A stretch of DNA of 64,000 nucleotides from Evernia prunastri (taxonomy: Eukaryota > Ascomycota > Lecanoromycetes > Lecanorales > Parmeliaceae). The DNA is taken from contig NKYR01000009.1 in assembly GCA_003184365.1 (NCBI GenBank), positions 124,001 to 188,000 on the forward strand, given 5' to 3'. Made by a program: the position numbers and the translations under genes. The notes below the pieces were generated by a model. The model was given only the letters and a program-made list of their open reading frames with translations, made no database searches and was not told the DNA's origin. Each line of letters opens with the position of its first letter. Position 1 is the first letter of the stretch. Shown one piece after another: positions 35,187-46,476 of this stretch.

Positions 35187-35880
35187 ATAGCATCTATGTT
35201 CATAGCACAGTAGAGGCTGGTGATAGTTGACTGCGCGCCTAGCGCAACACTAGGCACACACACTAGCTAAGCGAAGAGGTATATCTTGCCTCTTCGCCTG
35301 CACCTCTTAGCAATGCATCTACATTTACAATTATCAAGACTATGCATATGCAAGTAGTGATAAGTAGCTGGACAATCACACCTATGTGAAACCAACACTG
35401 ATCAGTGGTTGAACTCACATCAACCACAGAACAGCAAGGTCTAGTATAGAAGAGATAGAAGCCGAAGTGATTTTTCCGCCTGTATGCTTCAGAAAGACAG
35501 CCGGACTTAACCACAGCCCCGCCTAGATTTCAAAAGCTTGCAAAACAAGAAGCCACTGCAAGACCTAGCACTGAGCATCTTAAACTAACAAGCTGCGTCT
35601 ATCACGCAGAACAACTTTTCACGATCACGAAACCGCACAGCCAAAGCTCACATCAACGCTGAACTCTTGATTGAGCTTCTCGGCATCATTCTTCTCGATA
35701 AACCTGACTTCCACGATCACCTTTTCATAATACCTCTTCAAAATGGCTGAAATCCCGGCAGTATGGGAGAAATACGTCGACGCATCGACATGGGGAATGG
35801 ATTTGGACTACACAAACGTCACTACTCAACAGCTTAGTGGTCACATGCTCTTCTTTCGACTCTATTGGAGCGAAGAAGAA
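35187..35880 (+). mobile_element. Copia element 5' end, copy 2 (LTR lacking its first bases, leader, Gag start)
   Basis: It is nearly identical to 34498-35185 and runs from inside the LTR (35187-35397) through the leader to Gag MAEIPAVWEKYVDAS at 35744. It ends at the single N at 35881. The duplication with N borders at both ends suggests contig stitching rather than biology. Confidence 0.7.
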
Positions 35881-35881
35881 N

Positions 35882-37769
35882 TCATTCTCACGACAAAAGA
35901 AATGCTTCGTTTGCAACAAGACAGGATGCTGGTCAACGAAACATACTCTAGAAGAACGTCGACAATCTCTCGACAGATACCGCCAGTACTCTCAATCCGC
36001 AGGTAAAGAAGTCATGATCACGGACATTCAAGCTTTCCTCGCAGACTACGAAGGCATGGAAGGCTGGATGGAGGATGACATGGACGAGACGGGACAAAAG
36101 CTGATGAACATGGACTTGGAGGACGATCACGACCAATTCCTGACTGAGTACGGTAAAATTGATGGCACCCAAGCTATCGCAATTTTAGGCAACCAGTCTG
36201 TACTGCATGTAATCACTAAGACAGACGACTTCACTACGCCTAATGAAACCGACGTGTTCTCCTTTAATGAACGATACTCATCAGACACCTTCCAAGGAAT
36301 CATGCCAGATAGTGGAGCTGCCGGCATTTCTACAGTTGGACAACCTCAATGTCAGGCACTGCAGAAATTGCAACCAGGTCTCAGCATCGACACATCAACG
36401 GCAGGAGCTCACAAGATTCGTTTTGGAAAGGGAGAAGCAACCTCGCTAGGAACGATCAAGGTCACAACTCCCCTAGGTTTAATCACCTTCCACGTCGTCC
36501 CGGCCAACACCCCGTTTCTGTACTGCATTAATGACATGGACAGAATGGGGGTAAAGCTTGATAACCTGCGGAATGTATTGATACAAGGCAATCTCACCGT
36601 ACCAGTCATCCGCAAATGGGGACATCCATGGCTGTTGCTCGATCATCTAGAGCAGTCTCTCGCTTGGAGCCACATGACAGAGATAGAACTGCGCCAGCTA
36701 CACCGCCGCTTTGGACACCCCTCCGTTCGTCGTCTTTCGAAAGTTCTCCAAAGGGCAGGCTATGATGATGTCAGTAAGGAAGCCATCGAGCACCTGACGA
36801 AATACTGTCACCAATGCCAAATGCACAGCAAGTCCCCTGGCCGATTCAAGTTCAGCTTGAAAGATGACTACAACTTCAACTACGAAATAGTCATCGATGT
36901 CATGTATTTAGGTGGTAAGCCTGTCTTACACGTCGTCGACACAGCAACCGCCTTCCAAGCCGCCAGATTTCTTAAGGACATGTCAGCAAGAACGACATGG
37001 GATACTCTACGACTATGCTGGATTGACACCTACCAAGGACCTCCCGATACTATCGCTCATGATGCAGGAACTAACTTTGCCTCTAAGGAATTCCGACAGT
37101 TCGCCAAGAGCCTGTCAATCGAAATTAAAGAAGTGCCAGTTGAAGCACATAACTCAATCGGCAAAGTTGAACGATACCATGCGCCACTTCGACGGGCCTT
37201 CGAGATCATTCAAAGAGAAATCCGAGGAATAGACCCCGAATTCGCGCTCCAGATGTCAGTCAAGGCAGTAAACGACTCAGCTGGACCAAATGGCATAGTT
37301 CCGACCCTGCTTGTCTTCGGCGCATATCCAAGAATGACTGATACGTCAACACCTTCGCCATCAGTCAACCAACGAGCCGAAGCTATTCGGAAAGCCACAG
37401 AAGAAATTCGCCGAATCTATGCACAACGCCAAGTTCGAGACGCGCTGGCTATGCGAAATGGCCCGAACACCAGCGCTACTTTGAACCTTCCCCTCCAATC
37501 AGATGTCCGAGTCTGGAGAGAGAAAGAAGGATGGGATGGCCCATATAAGCTCATCTCGATTGAAGGCGAAACCTGCACGATTCAGATGCGCCACGGCCCG
37601 ACAAACTTTCGTTCCACTGTCGTCAAACCATATTTCTCTGAAGATCAGGACGACGTGATTCCAGAAGATATCCGAATCCCTCTGCAAGAAGTCAATGGAC
37701 TGCCCGAACAGTACTTACCAGTACCTGTCATCCGAAGGGGACGTGGACGTCCTAAGGGATCAAAGAACA
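35882..37769 (+). mobile_element. Copia Gag end, protease and integrase (open frame)
   Basis: This open frame carries a Gag zinc-knuckle variant CFVCNKTGCWSTKH, then the aspartic-protease motif GIMPDSGAAGIS. The integrase zinc-binding region is HRRFGHPS...KYCHQCQMHS. The integrase core has the Asp of IVIDVMYLGGKPV, the Asp of DTIAHDAGTNFAS and the Glu of EAHNSIGKVERYHAP, an apparently complete D-D-E set. The C-terminal part ends with GRGRPKGSKN, an AT-hook-like motif. The polyprotein order protease-integrase-RT defines Copia (Ty1) elements. The sequence is not RIP-mutated and is open, so the source copy is recent. It breaks at the N at 37770. Confidence 0.88.
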
Positions 37770-37770
37770 N

Positions 37771-39067
37771 TGGGGACATCCATGGCTGTTGCTCGATCAT
37801 CTAGAGCAGTCTCTCGCTTGGAGCCACATGACAGAGATAGAACTGCGCCAGCTACACCGCCGCTTTGGACACCCCTCCGTTCGTCGTCTTTCGAAAGTTC
37901 TCCAAAGGGCAGGCTATGATGATGTCAGTAAGGAAGCCATCGAGCACCTGACGAAATACTGTCACCAATGCCAAATGCACAGCAAGTCCCCTGGCCGATT
38001 CAAGTTCAGCTTGAAAGATGACTACAACTTCAACTACGAAATAGTCATCGATGTCATGTATTTAGGTGGTAAGCCTGTCTTACACGTCGTCGACACAGCA
38101 ACCGCCTTCCAAGCCGCCAGATTTCTTAAGGACATGTCAGCAAGAACGACATGGGATACTCTACGACTATGCTGGATTGACACCTACCAAGGACCTCCCG
38201 ATACTATCGCTCATGATGCAGGAACTAACTTTGCCTCTAAGGAATTCCGACAGTTCGCCAAGAGCCTGTCAATCGAAATTAAAGAAGTGCCAGTTGAAGC
38301 ACATAACTCAATCGGCAAAGTTGAACGATACCATGCGCCACTTCGACGGGCCTTCGAGATCATTCAAAGCGAAATCCGAGGAATAGACCCCAAATTCGCG
38401 CTCCAGATGTCAGTCAAGGCAGTAAACGACTCAGCTGGACCAAATGGCATAGTTCCGACCCTGCTTGTCTTCGGCGCATATCCAAGAATGACTGATACGT
38501 CAACACCTTCGCCATCAGTCAACCAACGAGCCGAATCTATGCACAACGCCAAGTTCGAGACGCGCTGGCTATGCGAAATGGCCCGAACACCAGCGCTACT
38601 TTGGACCTTCCCCTCCAATCAGATGTCCGAGTCTGGAGAGAGAAAGAAGGATGGGATGGCCCATATAAGCTCATCTCGATTGAAGGCGAAACCTGCACGA
38701 TTCAGATGCGCCACGGCCCGACAAACTTTCGTTCCACTGTCGTCAAACCATATTTCTCTGAAGATCAGGACGACGTGATTCCAGAAGATATCCGAATCCC
38801 TCTGCAAGAAGTCAATGGACTGCCCGAACAGTACTTACCAGTACCTGTCATCCGAAGGGGACGTGGACGTCCTAAGGGATCAAAGAACAAGGTCTATTAC
38901 CACGATTCAGAGCATGAGGATGAAGCCGACAGCGACCCTGAAGACCAGAACATGGCCTTCATGACATCAAAGGAAGAAGAAGACATGAAGCTATCAACTA
39001 CCCTGCGAAAGAATGGCAAGATCACCACCCCCGGCGCACCGTTTGAAGCATCGACCAAGCAAGAAAT
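37771..39067 (+). pseudogene. Second copy of the Copia integrase region, with internal deletion
   Basis: It restarts within sequence seen at 36616 and runs past the AT-hook to an acidic linker (HDSEHEDEADSDPEDQNMAF). Compared with the first copy it lacks about 38 bp after SVNQRAE, which shifts the frame, so the upstream frame ends out of register while MRNGPNTSATLDLP reopens in another frame. It ends at the N at 39068. Confidence 0.7.
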
Positions 39068-39081
39068 NAAAGGTCTAATAA

Positions 39082-39167
39082 TGTTACGGACGTACCCTAG
39101 CTGTCAGGTACAAAGGGAGTGTTTATGGCTATGTGTCAGGCACATAGAGTATTTATTGATCATTGAC
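39082..39167 (+). mobile_element. Fragment of family C LTR
   Basis: TGTTACGGACGTACCC through cattgac matches the first 86 bp of the family C LTR. It is enclosed by single Ns at 39068 and 39168 and is almost certainly a misplaced contig end. Confidence 0.65.
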
Positions 39168-39168
39168 N

Positions 39169-41623
39169 CGCCAGATTTCTTAAGGACATGTCAGCAAGAA
39201 CGACATGGGATACTCTACGACTATGCTGGATTGACACCTACCAAGGACCTCCCGATACTATCGCTCATGATGCAGGAACTAACTTTGCCTCTAAGGAATT
39301 CCGACAGTTCGCCAAGAGCCTGTCAATCGAAATTAAAGAAGTGCCAGTTGAAGCACATAACTCAATCGGCAAAGTTGAACGATACCATGCGCCACTTCGA
39401 CGGGCCTTCGAGATCATTCAAAGCGAAATCCGAGGAATAGACCCCGAATTCGCGCTCCAGATGTCAGTCAAGGCAGTAAACGACTCAGCTGGACCAAATG
39501 GCATAGTTCCGACCCTGCTTGTCTTCGGCGCATATCCAAGAATGACTGATACGTCAACACCTTCGCCATCAGTCAACCAACGAGCCGAAGCTATTCGGAA
39601 AGCCACAGAAGAAATTCGCCGAATCTATGCACAACGCCAAGTTCGAGACGCGCTGGCTATGCGAAATGGCCCGAACACCAGCGCTACTTTGGACCTTCCC
39701 CTCCAATCAGATGTCCGAGTCTGGAGAGAGAAAGAAGGATGGGATGGCCCATATAAGCTCATCTCGATTGAAGGCGAAACCTGCACGATTCAGATGCCCC
39801 ACGGCCCGACAAACTTTCGTTCCACTGTCGTCAAACCATATTTCTCTGAAGATCAGGACGACGTGATTCCAGAAGATATCCGAATCCCTCTGCAAGAAGT
39901 CAATGGACTGCCCGAACAGTACTTACCAGTACCTGTCATCCGAAGGGGACGTGGACGTCCTAAGGGATCAAAGAACAAGGTCTATTACCACGATTCAGAC
40001 CATGAGGATGAAGCCGACAGCGACCCTGAAGACCAGAACATGGCCTTCATGACATCAAAGGAAGAAGAAGACATGAAGCTATCAACTACCCTGCGAAAGA
40101 ATGGCAAGATCACCACCCCCGGCGCACCGTTTGAAGCATCGACCAAGCAAGAAATCGATGCTCTTATGGCAAATGGCGTATTCCGAATAGAACGATTCGA
40201 TGCATCCAAACATGGTGAAACACGCATCTTCAAATCAAGAATCGTCAATGAGGTCAAAGGTAAAGCAACGGACATGCCATACGAGAAGTCAAGACTGGTC
40301 ATCCAAGGCTACCAAGACAATGCACCATCGCTCATGCAAGAGGGAATGAACCTCTGGCTTCGCGATATCACCCAGGCTTACGTGCAATCTACGACGAACC
40401 TTAATCGTGTGATTTTGGCACGCCCTCCGAAGCAGATCATGCATCTTTATGACCAGGATACCATCATGGTAGTCGTTAAGCCTCTCTATAGAATCGCCGA
40501 GGCAGGAACAGATTGGTGGGCAACGTACTCGAAACACCATAAGGACAAACTTGGGATGATAACTTCGACATACGATCCATGCTTCTTGATTTCGACTACT
40601 GGACGGGATAACTTTGGAATTGTGGGCATGCAGACTGACGATACGCTCATCTTGGCAAATGACCAATTTTCGGACTTGGAAGAAAAGGAACTCCAAAACG
40701 CCAACTTTCTTGCAAAACCTAGGCAGAAACTGACTACCAACGATGTACTGATCTTCAATGGCTGCATTCTGGCACTAGAGCAAGATGTGCTCACGTTACG
40801 CCAAAAGGAACAGGGCAAGAAGATTCAGTTAATTTCCACTGACGGAAATCATTTCACGAGCCCTAGGCTCGTGAAATCATTCTTGCATCAGTACGTTGAG
40901 CAGCGGGCCCGAGGCGCATACGTTGCATCAATTTGTCAACCCGAAGCGACGTTCGATCTTTCTATGGCAGCCCAGCATAAGGATCCTAGCAAAGATGATA
41001 TCGCCGCCCTGAACAAGCGACTTCTATGGCAAATGAATCACCTGGACAGAGGCCTCAAGTACGTTCAACTGAACCTTCATACCGCAAAGCTCTTTATCTT
41101 TGTCGACGGATCGTTTGCGAACAACAAAGATTTGAGTTCCCAGATTGGATATGAAATCATCATTGCTAATGAGGTCACCGGAAACGACAATTTCGCCATT
41201 CACGGCAACCTGATTCATTGGAGCTCTACCAAAAGCAAACGAGTCACCCGGTCAGTCCTCGCCTCCGAAATTTACGGTATGGTAGCAGGCGTTGACATGG
41301 CTATCGCAATCGGCACCACGCTGCAGATCTTTACCTCGCAGCTCGGACTACCGCTGATTCCAACGATCGTTTGCACGGATTCGTATTCACTCTACGAATG
41401 CCTCGTCAAGCTCGGCAGCACCAAGGAAAAGCGCTTGATGATCGATATCATGGCGCTCAGACAATCCTACGAACGCCGCGAGCTGCTCGAAATCCGATGG
41501 ATCAATGGCGCTGATAACCCTGCCGATGCCATGACGAAATCGACCGCCAATAAAGCCCTAGAAGCTTTTGTTTCTGATAACACGATCACGGTAAGAATAG
41601 ATGGATGGGTCAAGCGTGGATAG
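39169..41623 (+). mobile_element. Copia integrase (third copy), reverse transcriptase and RNase H
   Basis: One open frame from 39188 runs to the TAG at 41623. After the integrase and AT-hook comes the RT: ESRIVNEVKG-like start KSRIVNEVKGKATD, then LWLRDITQAYVQSTTNLNR, and the active-site motif GMQTDDTLILAN, with QTDD in place of the usual YVDD. RNase H is FIFVDGSFA, ASEIYGMVAG and INGADNPADAMTK, with the expected acidic residues. Between VIQGYQDN and APSLMQEGM a block of about 25 residues normally present in related RTs seems to be missing, so the enzyme may be inactive although the frame is open. Confidence 0.85.
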
Positions 41624-41671
41624 GAAGCTCTATGGAGGCAGCAGGGTCCAAGCACAAAAGAAGAGTTGCCA

Positions 41672-41898
41672 GTGTTAGTATGCATTAATAGCATCTATGT
41701 TCATAGCACAGTAGAGGCTGGTGATAGTTGACTGCGCGCCTAGCGCAACACTAAGCACACACACTAGCTAAGCGAAGAGGTATATCTTGCCTCTTCGCCT
41801 GCACCTCTTAGCAATGCATCTACATTTACAATTATCAAGACTATGCATATGCAAGTAGTGATAAGTAACTGGACAATCACACCTATGTGAAACCAACA
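41672..41898 (+). mobile_element. Copia 3' LTR (family F)
   Basis: It runs from TGTTAGTATGC to AACCAACA and follows the RNase H stop by 48 bp. A purine-rich stretch (caagcacaaaagaagag) precedes it as a likely polypurine tract. The right flank is ctatc; no matching duplication is found upstream of the left LTR copies, as expected if the 5' copies belong to other insertions. Confidence 0.8.
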
Positions 41899-42611
41899 CT
41901 ATCGTATCGAACGTACTATTTAATAATCTTCGCAAATAATAAGAAAATAATTATATTATCAAATTAAATATAAAGCTTATTAATTATTTTATATCGTTTT
42001 CTTTAAATCTAATATCAAAATATAATAAAGAGTGAAGAAAAATTTATGATCTTTTCTTTTCAAGATCGAATTCGACCAATTAGTCTGTTAACGAGACTTA
42101 TAAAATTATCGAGTATATTCTTATAAATAACGATATTAACCCTTTACTCGCTTAGAATAAAAATATCGTTATAATTAAGCGCGATCTCGCTAACGCTTTT
42201 CGTTATATTCTTATAATCGAATTCGATTAATAATCATTTAATTTCTTCTAAGTCGATTTTTACTATATTAATAGATTTCTTTTATTTGATTTTCGCACTA
42301 TATCGTTTATATTTAATTTATTCGTCAAAGCGCTATATTAAATTCTTATTATCGTCTTTTTTTAAATTATTATTTTTTATCATTTAAACGATTTCTTCGT
42401 AATTCTTCCGCTTAACGACAACGCTAAGTAGTTTAATAAAGACTTTAATATTATTTATAACGATTACGATTTCACGATTAATTATAATAAAAATTAATAA
42501 GATATATCAGTCGAATTTCTTGATCTCGAATTCGATAGCGTGAAAATAAAGATTAAACTCTCGTCGAATAAGCTTAAGAGAACGAGAAAGTCGATAATAA
42601 ATCTTTTAAAT

Positions 42612-42781
42612 TGTTAGGGACTAGAGGTGTAGCTGAATGCATTGATTTCGGTATGAACGGAATAATAGCTATGAAGGTCTAATGATAGCAGAAGGCCGAT
42701 ATTTGTGGGCAGGGCCAAGCCGCGCTAGGCTCGATTCGGCTAGGTAGAGGAGTTATGGTGTTGTGAGCTGAAACCATGACA
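42612..42781. mobile_element. Solo LTR, family G (170 bp) with target-site duplication taaat
   Basis: It begins TGTTAGGGACTAGAGG and ends AAACCATGACA. The 5-bp duplication taaat stands at 42607-42611 and 42782-42786. This is the only copy of the family in the window. Confidence 0.8.
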
Positions 42782-43176
42782 TAAATAGACGAAGTGTTTT
42801 TCACAACGAGCTCGAATTAACGATAGATTTATTTATATTCTTAGTTAAAGTAATTATATTTAAAAGAGTCTTTCTAAGACGTCTATATATCGTCTTAATT
42901 AAAATAGAAATATTATCATATCATCACTACTATAACTATTAATTTTCGTTAATAGAATATCTTTCTATCGCGATGAAATGAAATTTGATTACTACGTTAT
43001 ATCGTCGATAGAAATTATCACTCGCTATAAATAGACGCTTTTAACAAATTAAGTATAAGAAATTATATTCTCGATCTTGTAATTATTCGTCTCGAAATAG
43101 ACGACGTTTTTAATTTATATTTCGTCTCTCGCTATCGTAAAAAGAATATTTAATTTAAAAAAATGCTTGTCGTTTT

Positions 43177-43597
43177 TGTTACGACCGTACCCTGGTCCCT
43201 ACCAGGGCTGTCAGAACCGTGCCCAGAGTCAAGTCTAATGGGGGTAAATTGAATAAGACAACTAGATAAGGAGGAAATATGTACAGAAGAAGAGCGCTTA
43301 AATACTAGGAAGAATCCCCGCTAGCCTATGTGTCAATGGGAATGTGTCAATAACCAATAAACACTCTATGTGCTAGACACATAGCCATAAACACTCCCTA
43401 TGTGCCTGACACCTAGGGTACGTCCGTAACAAGGGCCTCCTAGCACCTTCCTCCTTTGTTTGGCCCATAGGGCTTAGCGCGGCTTGGCAGAGGCCTTTTC
43501 CTACATATCAGCCTCATGTCATGTAGATATTCGCTCCTTAGCTAGTTGTCTTAGTCAATACACCTACATAGACCTCATATCTGTACTGGTTCTGACA
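43177..43597 (+). mobile_element. Solo LTR, family D (about 193 bp), split by a nested LTR; duplication gtttt
   Basis: The outer element starts TGTTACGACCGTACCC at 43177 and ends ACTGGTTCTGACA at 43597. It is flanked by gtttt (43172-43176 and 43598-43602). Its ends and internal phrase ctagttgtcttagtcaata resemble family C, so D is a diverged relative. A reversed family C LTR interrupts it. Confidence 0.85.
43209..43431 (-). mobile_element. Solo LTR, family C (223 bp), reversed and nested in family D; duplication agggc
   Basis: On the plus strand it reads TGTCAGAACCGTGCCC to GGTACGTCCGTAACA. It is flanked by agggc at 43204-43208 and 43432-43436, so it inserted into the family D LTR after that one had been fixed here. 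Confidence 0.9.
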
Positions 43598-44169
43598 GTT
43601 TTTGTAATTATTCGCAAATAATTATCGCGTCTATATAATACTTATCTAACTCTTTATTATAATAATAACGTCGTCGTCGAAAGTATTAAAAACAAGTTTA
43701 TTTGTAAATCGACTATAACTTTGCTAAGATAAATCGTTATACTACTCGCTCGCTATAATATTAATATAAAAATTATTTAAATTTCTATTAAATATAATTA
43801 CTTGATAGATTTGCTTTTTCGCTTCAAATTCGCTAAAATCGCTAACTTATATTTATAATTAAAGTCTCTCTTTTAGTAGAGAACTCGCTAAGTCGTAATA
43901 TCGCGAAATATCTTTAATAAGATTTAGTTAATAAGACGAGAAGTGACTATCAAATAGTTATTAATTTCTATATCGAATTTTATATATTATCACGTATTAT
44001 CGCGTTTTTTATTATTATTTATTTATTAACTATCTAAGTCGCGAGTCTCGTAGATCGTTATATTTAGATAAAGATTATCAAGATATATCTATACGAAATT
44101 CGATTCGTTTATGTAAATATAAGATTTTAAGATTTTATCGTTTTTTACGATTCTCTGCTATAGCGTATT

Positions 44170-44372
44170 TGTCATAGTTCTAGCTTAGCCCAGTAAGTCC
44201 CGGAGCTTGAAAGCCTCCGAGGCTTGCCCTAATTGGGAAATGAGATCTTGGCGCGAAGAAGACTTTATAGGTTTCCCTTCCTACTTCGTGATTCTTCTTC
44301 TTCTTCGCGCAATATGTACTTAATCACCTTACATATATAGTTAGTATATATGCCTATTTCTCACCTGTGTCA
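44170..44372. mobile_element. LTR family E (203 bp), no matching flanks
   Basis: It begins TGTCATAGTTCTAGC and ends CACCTGTGTCA. The flanks gtatt and acaac do not match, so it may be an end of the adjacent Gypsy element (which lies minus-strand to the right) rather than a solo LTR. A second copy at 46955-47157 does have a perfect duplication. Confidence 0.7.
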
Positions 44373-44615
44373 ACAACAGCATGTCGAATACCGATACCCC
44401 ATTGCAGCCATGCCACAATGCGTCAGCAAACATCAGACAAATGTCAAGTAATTGAAATCCATCCGATTCAGAGTCCGGGTCAATCAGTCGGATCGACATC
44501 GTTCGAACTCCTATTCTTCCGTCTCATACAATACCTGGGCTAGCCTCGTTAAAACCATAAAACCTCCTCGTTAGGTAGGAAAATGGACAAAAGAGTACTG
44601 CCGTTTGCAGCACTG
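44373..44615. other. Non-coding stretch between LTR E and the Gypsy chromodomain end
   Basis: About 240 bp of normal base composition with no ORF. Given the minus-strand Gypsy frame ending at 44616, it is probably that element's 3' untranslated region. Confidence 0.4.
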
Positions 44616-44943
44616 TCACGGATGTTCAACGCTTCCTTCTATACCCTTGCCCTTGTTCTTCGGCGCAGGTTTCTTTGAAACACGTCGTTCTGGCTTCCTT
44701 CCGGTGACCACTGATTCTGCTGTGGGCTTGTTAGGGTGCTCCTTATGGAACTTATCTAACAACTTCCGTAGATGGGAGACTCCCTCGTAGGGTTCCCATG
44801 TATCGTCTGAGTCAGGATATCCTTCCCAGTGAACTTGATAGTATAGGCCTCCTGCCTTGCCATCCTCGCCTGGTTCGAAAACTGCACTATCCACAACGCC
44901 AGCGACCACGTAATCATGTGCATCGCCTTCGTCGAATTCCATG
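44616..44943 (-). mobile_element. Gypsy chromovirus: C-terminal chromodomain
   Basis: The frame ends with LYYQVHWEGYPDSDDTWEPY then EGVSHLRKLLDKFHKEHP, a clear chromodomain, followed by a basic tail. A chromodomain at the end of integrase marks chromoviruses and is thought to direct insertion to heterochromatin, which fits the surrounding RIP-type DNA. The single N at 44944 separates it from the rest of Pol; most of the integrase is missing. Confidence 0.85.
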
Positions 44944-44944
44944 N

Positions 44945-46475
44945 TTGGCAAGCTTCGGCCAGAAGTACTTGCGCTGGATAAGTGCTTGAGTCTTTTCAGC
45001 ACCGAAATGGCCAGCTAACGGACTATCATGGTAGCGTTCCATGATCACATCTCGTAGCGCCTCAGGGACATAGATTCGCCCGTTGTAATACAGTCTGCCT
45101 CCAGCAAGAGTGTATGGTTGGCCACTTAGGCCGCTAAGAGAGTTGATTGTGGATGACTTCAATTGCTCCACGACGCTCTTCGCATGATCGTCTTCCAGAG
45201 TTAACTCTTCGAGTTGATCATCGAAAGACTGGTCCTTGACGGAATCTCCCGCAGGGTCTTCGGTAGCAACAGTGGCTCGAATGCGAGCCCACTGTTCACA
45301 TACATCAGGCACTCCATTGGTGCCGGTAATAAGCATCTGAAAGCAGCCTGCTATTAAGGCAGACCGCCCTACAGCACAGAACCCACGTAGAGTGTGGTTC
45401 AGCTCATCAAGCAGATGATGATTCTCACGCTTGGTGATATCATCATCCTGCTCGTAGTCAGGGATCCGACTTAGTGGATCCGCGGGATTGTGTTTCCCCT
45501 GACGATATTCGATGGCAAAGTCATAACGACTAAGCTCTTGTGCCCACCGAATTTGACGACTGTTCAGACGCGTAGTGCTCATGAACTTCTTGAGGTTATG
45601 ATGATCTGTCAACACCTCAATCTTTTGACGGCTACCCTCGCAGTAGTGACGCCAATGCTTGAATGACTCGACGATAGCCAAAAGCTCTTTATCGTGCGTG
45701 TCGTACCGGGTCTCGGCCGGGATCTGTTTGCGCGAGTAGTATGCCACTGGGTGCCATACTCCGCTGTGTAACTGACTCAGGATTCCGCCAATGGCATAGC
45801 CCGATGCATCAGTTTCTACACGTATTGGTAGTTCTGGAGTGAAGTGCTTAAGTACCGGTGCGGTAGTGAAAGCTGTCTTCAGTTCCTCAAAAGCATTCTT
45901 CGCCTCGGGTGTAAGAACAAACGAACTCTTGGAGTCATTCTCGTTCGTCTTGGTGCCTCTAGATGCAATAGCCGCATCTCTCTGCACTGTGCCTCTAGAT
46001 GGTACAACCCCATCTCTCTGCACGTTGGAGACTACTCGGGCATGCGAGTCTGTGTCTTCATTTGTGGCTACTCGGGCGTGCGAGTCTGTGCCTGTTCGGG
46101 TGCCTCTGGGTGGTACAACTACACCTCTCTGCACTGTGCCTCTGAATGCGATGCTAGCATTCCTCTGCACGTTGTAGACTACTCGGGCATGCGAGTCTGT
46201 GTCTTCATTTGTGGCTACTCGGGCGTGCGAGTCTGTGCCTGTTCGGGTGCCTCTGGGTGGTACAACTACACCTCTCTGCACTGTGCCTCTGAATGCGATG
46301 CTAGCATTCCTCTGCACGTTGTAGACTACTCGGGCATGCGAGTCTGTGTCTTCATTTGTGGCTACTCGGGCGTGCGAGTCTGTGCCTGTTCGGGTGCCTC
46401 TGGGTGGTACAACTACACCTCTCTGCACTGTGCCTCTGAATGCGATGCTAGCATTCCTCTGCACGTTGTAGACTA
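44945..46475 (-). mobile_element. Gypsy Pol: repeat-expanded linker, RNase H and integrase N-terminus
   Basis: The minus frame is open throughout. After the tandem array (listed separately), TPEAKNAFEELKTAF and RVETDASGYAIGGILSQ begin RNase H; THDKELLAIVESFKHWRHY and VLTDHHNLKKFM follow. ALIQRKYFWPKLA and HDSPLAGHFGAEKT are the integrase zinc-binding region. The frame stops at the N at 44944. No RIP-type decay is seen. Confidence 0.85.
45955..46475 (-). repeat. In-frame 147-bp tandem repeat inside Gypsy Pol
   Basis: The phrase gtgcctctgaatgcgatgct starts at 46136, 46283 and 46430, exactly 147 bp apart (49 codons), and the copies look identical by eye. Each unit encodes TDSHARVATNED, TDSHARVVYNVQ, RNASIAFRGTVQ and RGVVVPPRGTRTG, so the unit is itself built of 12-13-residue subrepeats. 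Partial, diverged units (VQRDGVVPSRGT, VQRDAAIASRGT) lie at the RNase H side. The array is cut by the N at 46476, so true copy number is unknown. Confidence 0.9.
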
Positions 46476-46476
46476 N

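Larger units (their letters stand above)
41899..44169. other. RIP-mutated AT-rich tract with embedded solo LTRs
   Basis: About 2.3 kb of TA-rich, CpA-poor sequence has no ORF. It surrounds clean solo LTRs at 42612-42781 and at 43177-43597 (with a nested one). It is probably a bleached older retrotransposon. Confidence 0.6.

Noticed and set aside
37789..39440. True tandem duplication of Copia integrase
   Set aside because: Every repeat start coincides with a single N, so assembly stitching explains it better.
46136..46475. CRISPR-like array
   Set aside because: The repeats are contiguous 147-bp units without unique spacers, inside a eukaryotic retrotransposon gene.
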